A DNA stretch of 7,896 bases from an uncultured Polymorphobacter sp. (GTDB taxonomy: Bacteria > Pseudomonadota > Alphaproteobacteria > Sphingomonadales > Sphingomonadaceae), in NCBI GenBank assembly GCA_937894055.1, contig CALDHQ010000172.1, positions 1 to 7,896 of the forward strand, in the 5' to 3' direction. Made by a program: the position numbers and the translations under genes. Shown here in pieces: positions 6,194 to 7,896 of the stretch. Under the pieces are notes generated by a model. That model was not told the DNA's origin, made no database searches, and saw only the letters and a program-made list of their open reading frames with translations. Within the stretch, counting starts at the first letter, position 1, and every line of letters starts with the position of its first letter.

Positions 6194-7264
6194 ATGGCAG
6201 CAGCACTCAAAATTGTGAGCGGTGACATGGACAAGGCGAAGGCGCTCGAAGCAGCGCTGGCACAGATCGACCGGGCATTCGGCAAGGGCTCGGTGATGAA
6301 ACTCGGCTCGCGCGAGGCGATGGAAGTCGAGGCGATTTCGAGCGGCTCGCTCGGCCTCGATATCGCGCTGGGCATCGGTGGCCTGCCGCGCGGCCGCGTC
6401 GTCGAAATCTACGGCCCCGAAAGCTCGGGCAAGACCACGCTGGCGCTGCATGTCATTGCCGAAGCGCAAAAGGCCGGCGGCACCGCAGCGTTCGTCGATG
6501 CCGAACATGCGCTCGACCCCGCCTATGCCAAGAAGCTCGGCGTCAACATCGACGAGCTGATCGTCTCGCAGCCCGACACCGGCGAGCAGGCGCTCGAAAT
6601 CGTCGACACGCTGGTGCGCTCGAACGCCATCGACGTGCTGGTGGTCGATTCGGTGGCAGCGCTGGTGCCGCGCGCCGAAATCGAAGGCGAAATGGGCGAC
6701 AGCCATGTCGGCCTGCAGGCGCGGTTGATGAGCCAGTCGCTGCGCAAGCTGACCGGCAGCATCTCGCGGTCGCGCTGCATCGTCATCTTCATCAACCAGC
6801 TGCGCATGAAGATCGGCGTGATGTACGGCAACCCCGAAACCACGACCGGCGGCAACGCGCTAAAGTTCTACGCCAGCGTCCGCCTCGACATCCGCCGCAC
6901 CGGCCAGATCAAGGACCGCGACGACGTCGTCGGCAACACCACACGCGTCAAGGTCGTCAAGAACAAGGTCGCACCGCCGTTCAAGCAGGTCGAATTCGAC
7001 ATCATGTACGGCGAAGGCATCTCGAAGATCGGCGAAATCCTCGACCTCGGCGCCAAGGCCGGCGTTGTCGAAAAGTCGGGCGCCTGGTTCTCGTTCGATT
7101 CGATCCGCATCGGCCAGGGCCGCGAAAATTCGAAGAAGTATCTGCGCGACAACCCCGATGTCTGCGCCCGCATCGAAAAGGCCATTCGCGACAATGCGAC
7201 GGGCATTTCGGAAGCTCTGCTCGTCGGTCCGAGCAGCGAAGACGATACCGACGACGCCGAATAA
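6194..7264 (+). CDS. recA: Recombinase RecA
   Basis: RecA forms ATP-dependent filaments on single-stranded DNA for homologous recombination and acts as co-protease for LexA cleavage in the SOS response. The 356-residue product has the usual length. The N-terminal oligomerisation helix [18 protein letters not shown] is followed by Walker [10 protein letters not shown] (74-82), the catalytic glutamate E104 in DAEHALDP, Walker B LVVDS (149-153), the L1 region [16 protein letters not shown], the L2 region [20 protein letters not shown] starting at 201 with the allosteric glutamine Q202, and an acidic tail ([10 protein letters not shown]) typical of RecA autoregulation. The start at 6194 has GGAG at 6183-6186; M12 is a less likely alternative. 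A LexA box sits upstream and a hairpin terminator follows. No recX lies next to it; the next gene is alaS. Confidence 0.99.
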   Translation: MAAALKIVSGDMDKAKALEAALAQIDRAFGKGSVMKLGSREAMEVEAISSGSLGLDIALGIGGLPRGRVVEIYGPESSGKTTLALHVIAEAQKAGGTAAFVDAEHALDPAYAKKLGVNIDELIVSQPDTGEQALEIVDTLVRSNAIDVLVVDSVAALVPRAEIEGEMGDSHVGLQARLMSQSLRKLTGSISRSRCIVIFINQLRMKIGVMYGNPETTTGGNALKFYASVRLDIRRTGQIKDRDDVVGNTTRVKVVKNKVAPPFKQVEFDIMYGEGISKIGEILDLGAKAGVVEKSGAWFSFDSIRIGQGRENSKKYLRDNPDVCARIEKAIRDNATGISEALLVGPSSEDDTDDAE

Positions 7265-7293
7265 GACACGCGTTCGTCGCATCAAAATGCCTC

Positions 7294-7322
7294 AGGCCCG
7301 TCGGGAAACCGGCGGGCCTTTG
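7294..7322 (+). terminator. Intrinsic terminator downstream of recA
   Basis: An 11-bp stem pairs 7294-7304 with 7309-7319; it has one G-U pair and is capped by a GAAA (GNRA) tetraloop, 29 bases after the recA stop. The following tract is only TTT then GGCTTTGG, weaker than the terminator after the OmpA-family gene, so some read-through toward alaS is possible. Confidence 0.8.
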
Positions 7323-7404
7323 GCTTTGGCGCGATTGACTTGCAGGCGCCGGTCTTTTCACCTTGGCCGCGAACGCCTAGATACGGGGAAAGCTGGTTTA
7401 GATT

Positions 7405-7420
7405 CCTTGAATGTTCAAGG
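7405..7420. repeat. Short palindrome abutting the large inverted repeat
   Basis: CCTTGAATGTTCAAGG is a 7-bp perfect inverted repeat with a 2-nt centre. It ends at the base where the left arm of the larger element begins. It could be an operator-like site, a target-site feature, or chance. Confidence 0.5.
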
Positions 7421-7453
7421 GCCTCCGGCGGGCAGGCCTGAGGCCTGCACCCA
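7421..7453 (+). repeat. Left 33-bp arm of the palindromic element
   Basis: This arm is an exact reverse complement of 7513-7545. It includes GGCGGGC followed by the imperfect-centre palindrome GCAGGCCTGAGGCCTGC at 7432-7448. An AATTGTTTT tail follows at 7453-7461, so this arm alone could act as a weak terminator-like hairpin. Confidence 0.85.
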
Positions 7454-7469
7454 ATTGTTTTGGGCCAGT

Positions 7470-7497
7470 GCATCACATCCAGCGATGGATTTGATGC
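7470..7497 (+). repeat. Central hairpin inside the palindromic element
   Basis: GCATCA-C-ATCC at 7470-7480 pairs with GGAT-T-TGATGC at 7487-7497, giving 10 base pairs with one C/T mismatch around a 6-nt AGCGAT loop. It is nested between the two long arms, giving a stem-within-stem layout. Confidence 0.7.
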
Positions 7498-7512
7498 CCA
7501 TTCCCAGACTCA

Positions 7513-7545
7513 TGGGTGCAGGCCTCAGGCCTGCCCGCCGGAGGC
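7513..7545 (-). repeat. Right 33-bp arm of the palindromic element
   Basis: This arm is an exact reverse complement of 7421-7453, in head-to-head orientation with it, and carries the same inner palindrome at 7518-7534. It ends 93 bases before the alaS start codon. Confidence 0.85.
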
Positions 7546-7587
7546 TCTTCCACCGTCAAGGGTTCAATCCAGCGCGTTTTAGTCTAA

Positions 7588-7896
<309 letters not shown>

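Larger units (their letters stand above)
7419..7549. repeat. REP/BIME-like or MITE-like palindromic element (131 bp)
   Basis: Two 33-base arms, 7421-7453 and 7513-7545, are exact reverse complements. Pairing extends outward through one G/T mismatch and three more matches, to 7418 and 7549 at the widest. Each arm contains its own palindrome, GCAGGCCTGAGGCCTGC. The 59-bp middle carries another hairpin (7470-7497), so one strand could fold as a long stem with a branched head. This architecture fits intergenic repetitive palindromes (paired REPs, which elsewhere are moved by REP-associated tyrosine transposases) or a small non-autonomous element. There is no ORF inside. Copy number elsewhere cannot be seen from this window. 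Possible roles include mRNA processing, attenuation before alaS, or none. Confidence 0.8.

Noticed and set aside
7419..7549. CRISPR array, attachment site or ordinary terminator for the large inverted repeat
   Set aside because: There are only two arms in opposite orientation with no regular spacers, no tRNA or integrase nearby, and a 59-bp centre too long for a simple terminator loop.

Overview
The window reads as a piece of the core chromosome of a high-GC alphaproteobacterium, most likely a member of the Sphingomonadales. The evidence is the strong G/C preference at third codon positions, a GTTC-N7-GTTC alphaproteobacterial LexA box in front of recA, a CckA-type cell-cycle kinase, and sphingomonad-like DapA, SmpB, RecA and AlaS proteins. 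I see no plasmid, phage, transposase, CRISPR, tRNA or rRNA signal.

Layout. (1) Positions 1-411, minus strand: the N-terminus of a secreted lytic murein transglycosylase, cut by the window edge. It diverges across an 82-bp gap from dapA. (2) 494-1848, plus strand: dapA (diaminopimelate/lysine branch) overlaps smpB (trans-translation partner of tmRNA) by one base. (3) 2070-3146: a monocistronic OmpA-family porin-like protein with a 16-proline linker, closed by a strong intrinsic terminator. (4) 3314-6061: a tightly overlapping three-gene operon encoding a DUF2062 membrane protein, a cytoplasmic sulfite-oxidase-like molybdopterin enzyme and a short, soluble-looking CckA-like hybrid histidine kinase. 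(5) 6194-7264: recA under an SOS box, followed by a hairpin terminator. (6) 7265-7638: a 374-bp gap holding a striking 33-bp perfect inverted repeat around a second internal hairpin, a REP/BIME-like or MITE-like element. (7) 7639 onward: the 5' part of alaS, running off the window.

How the parts relate. The genes are mostly housekeeping: cell-wall precursor supply and cell-wall turnover (dapA, transglycosylase), ribosome rescue and tRNA charging (smpB, alaS), envelope anchoring (OmpA), cell-cycle control (CckA) and DNA repair (RecA). No recX lies between recA and alaS. I did not find a convincing new multi-gene system. The items most worth a second look are the palindromic element before alaS, the CckA-like kinase that lacks membrane segments and is translationally coupled to a molybdoenzyme, the structured recA leader, and the proline-codon repeat and cysteine pair in the OmpA protein.
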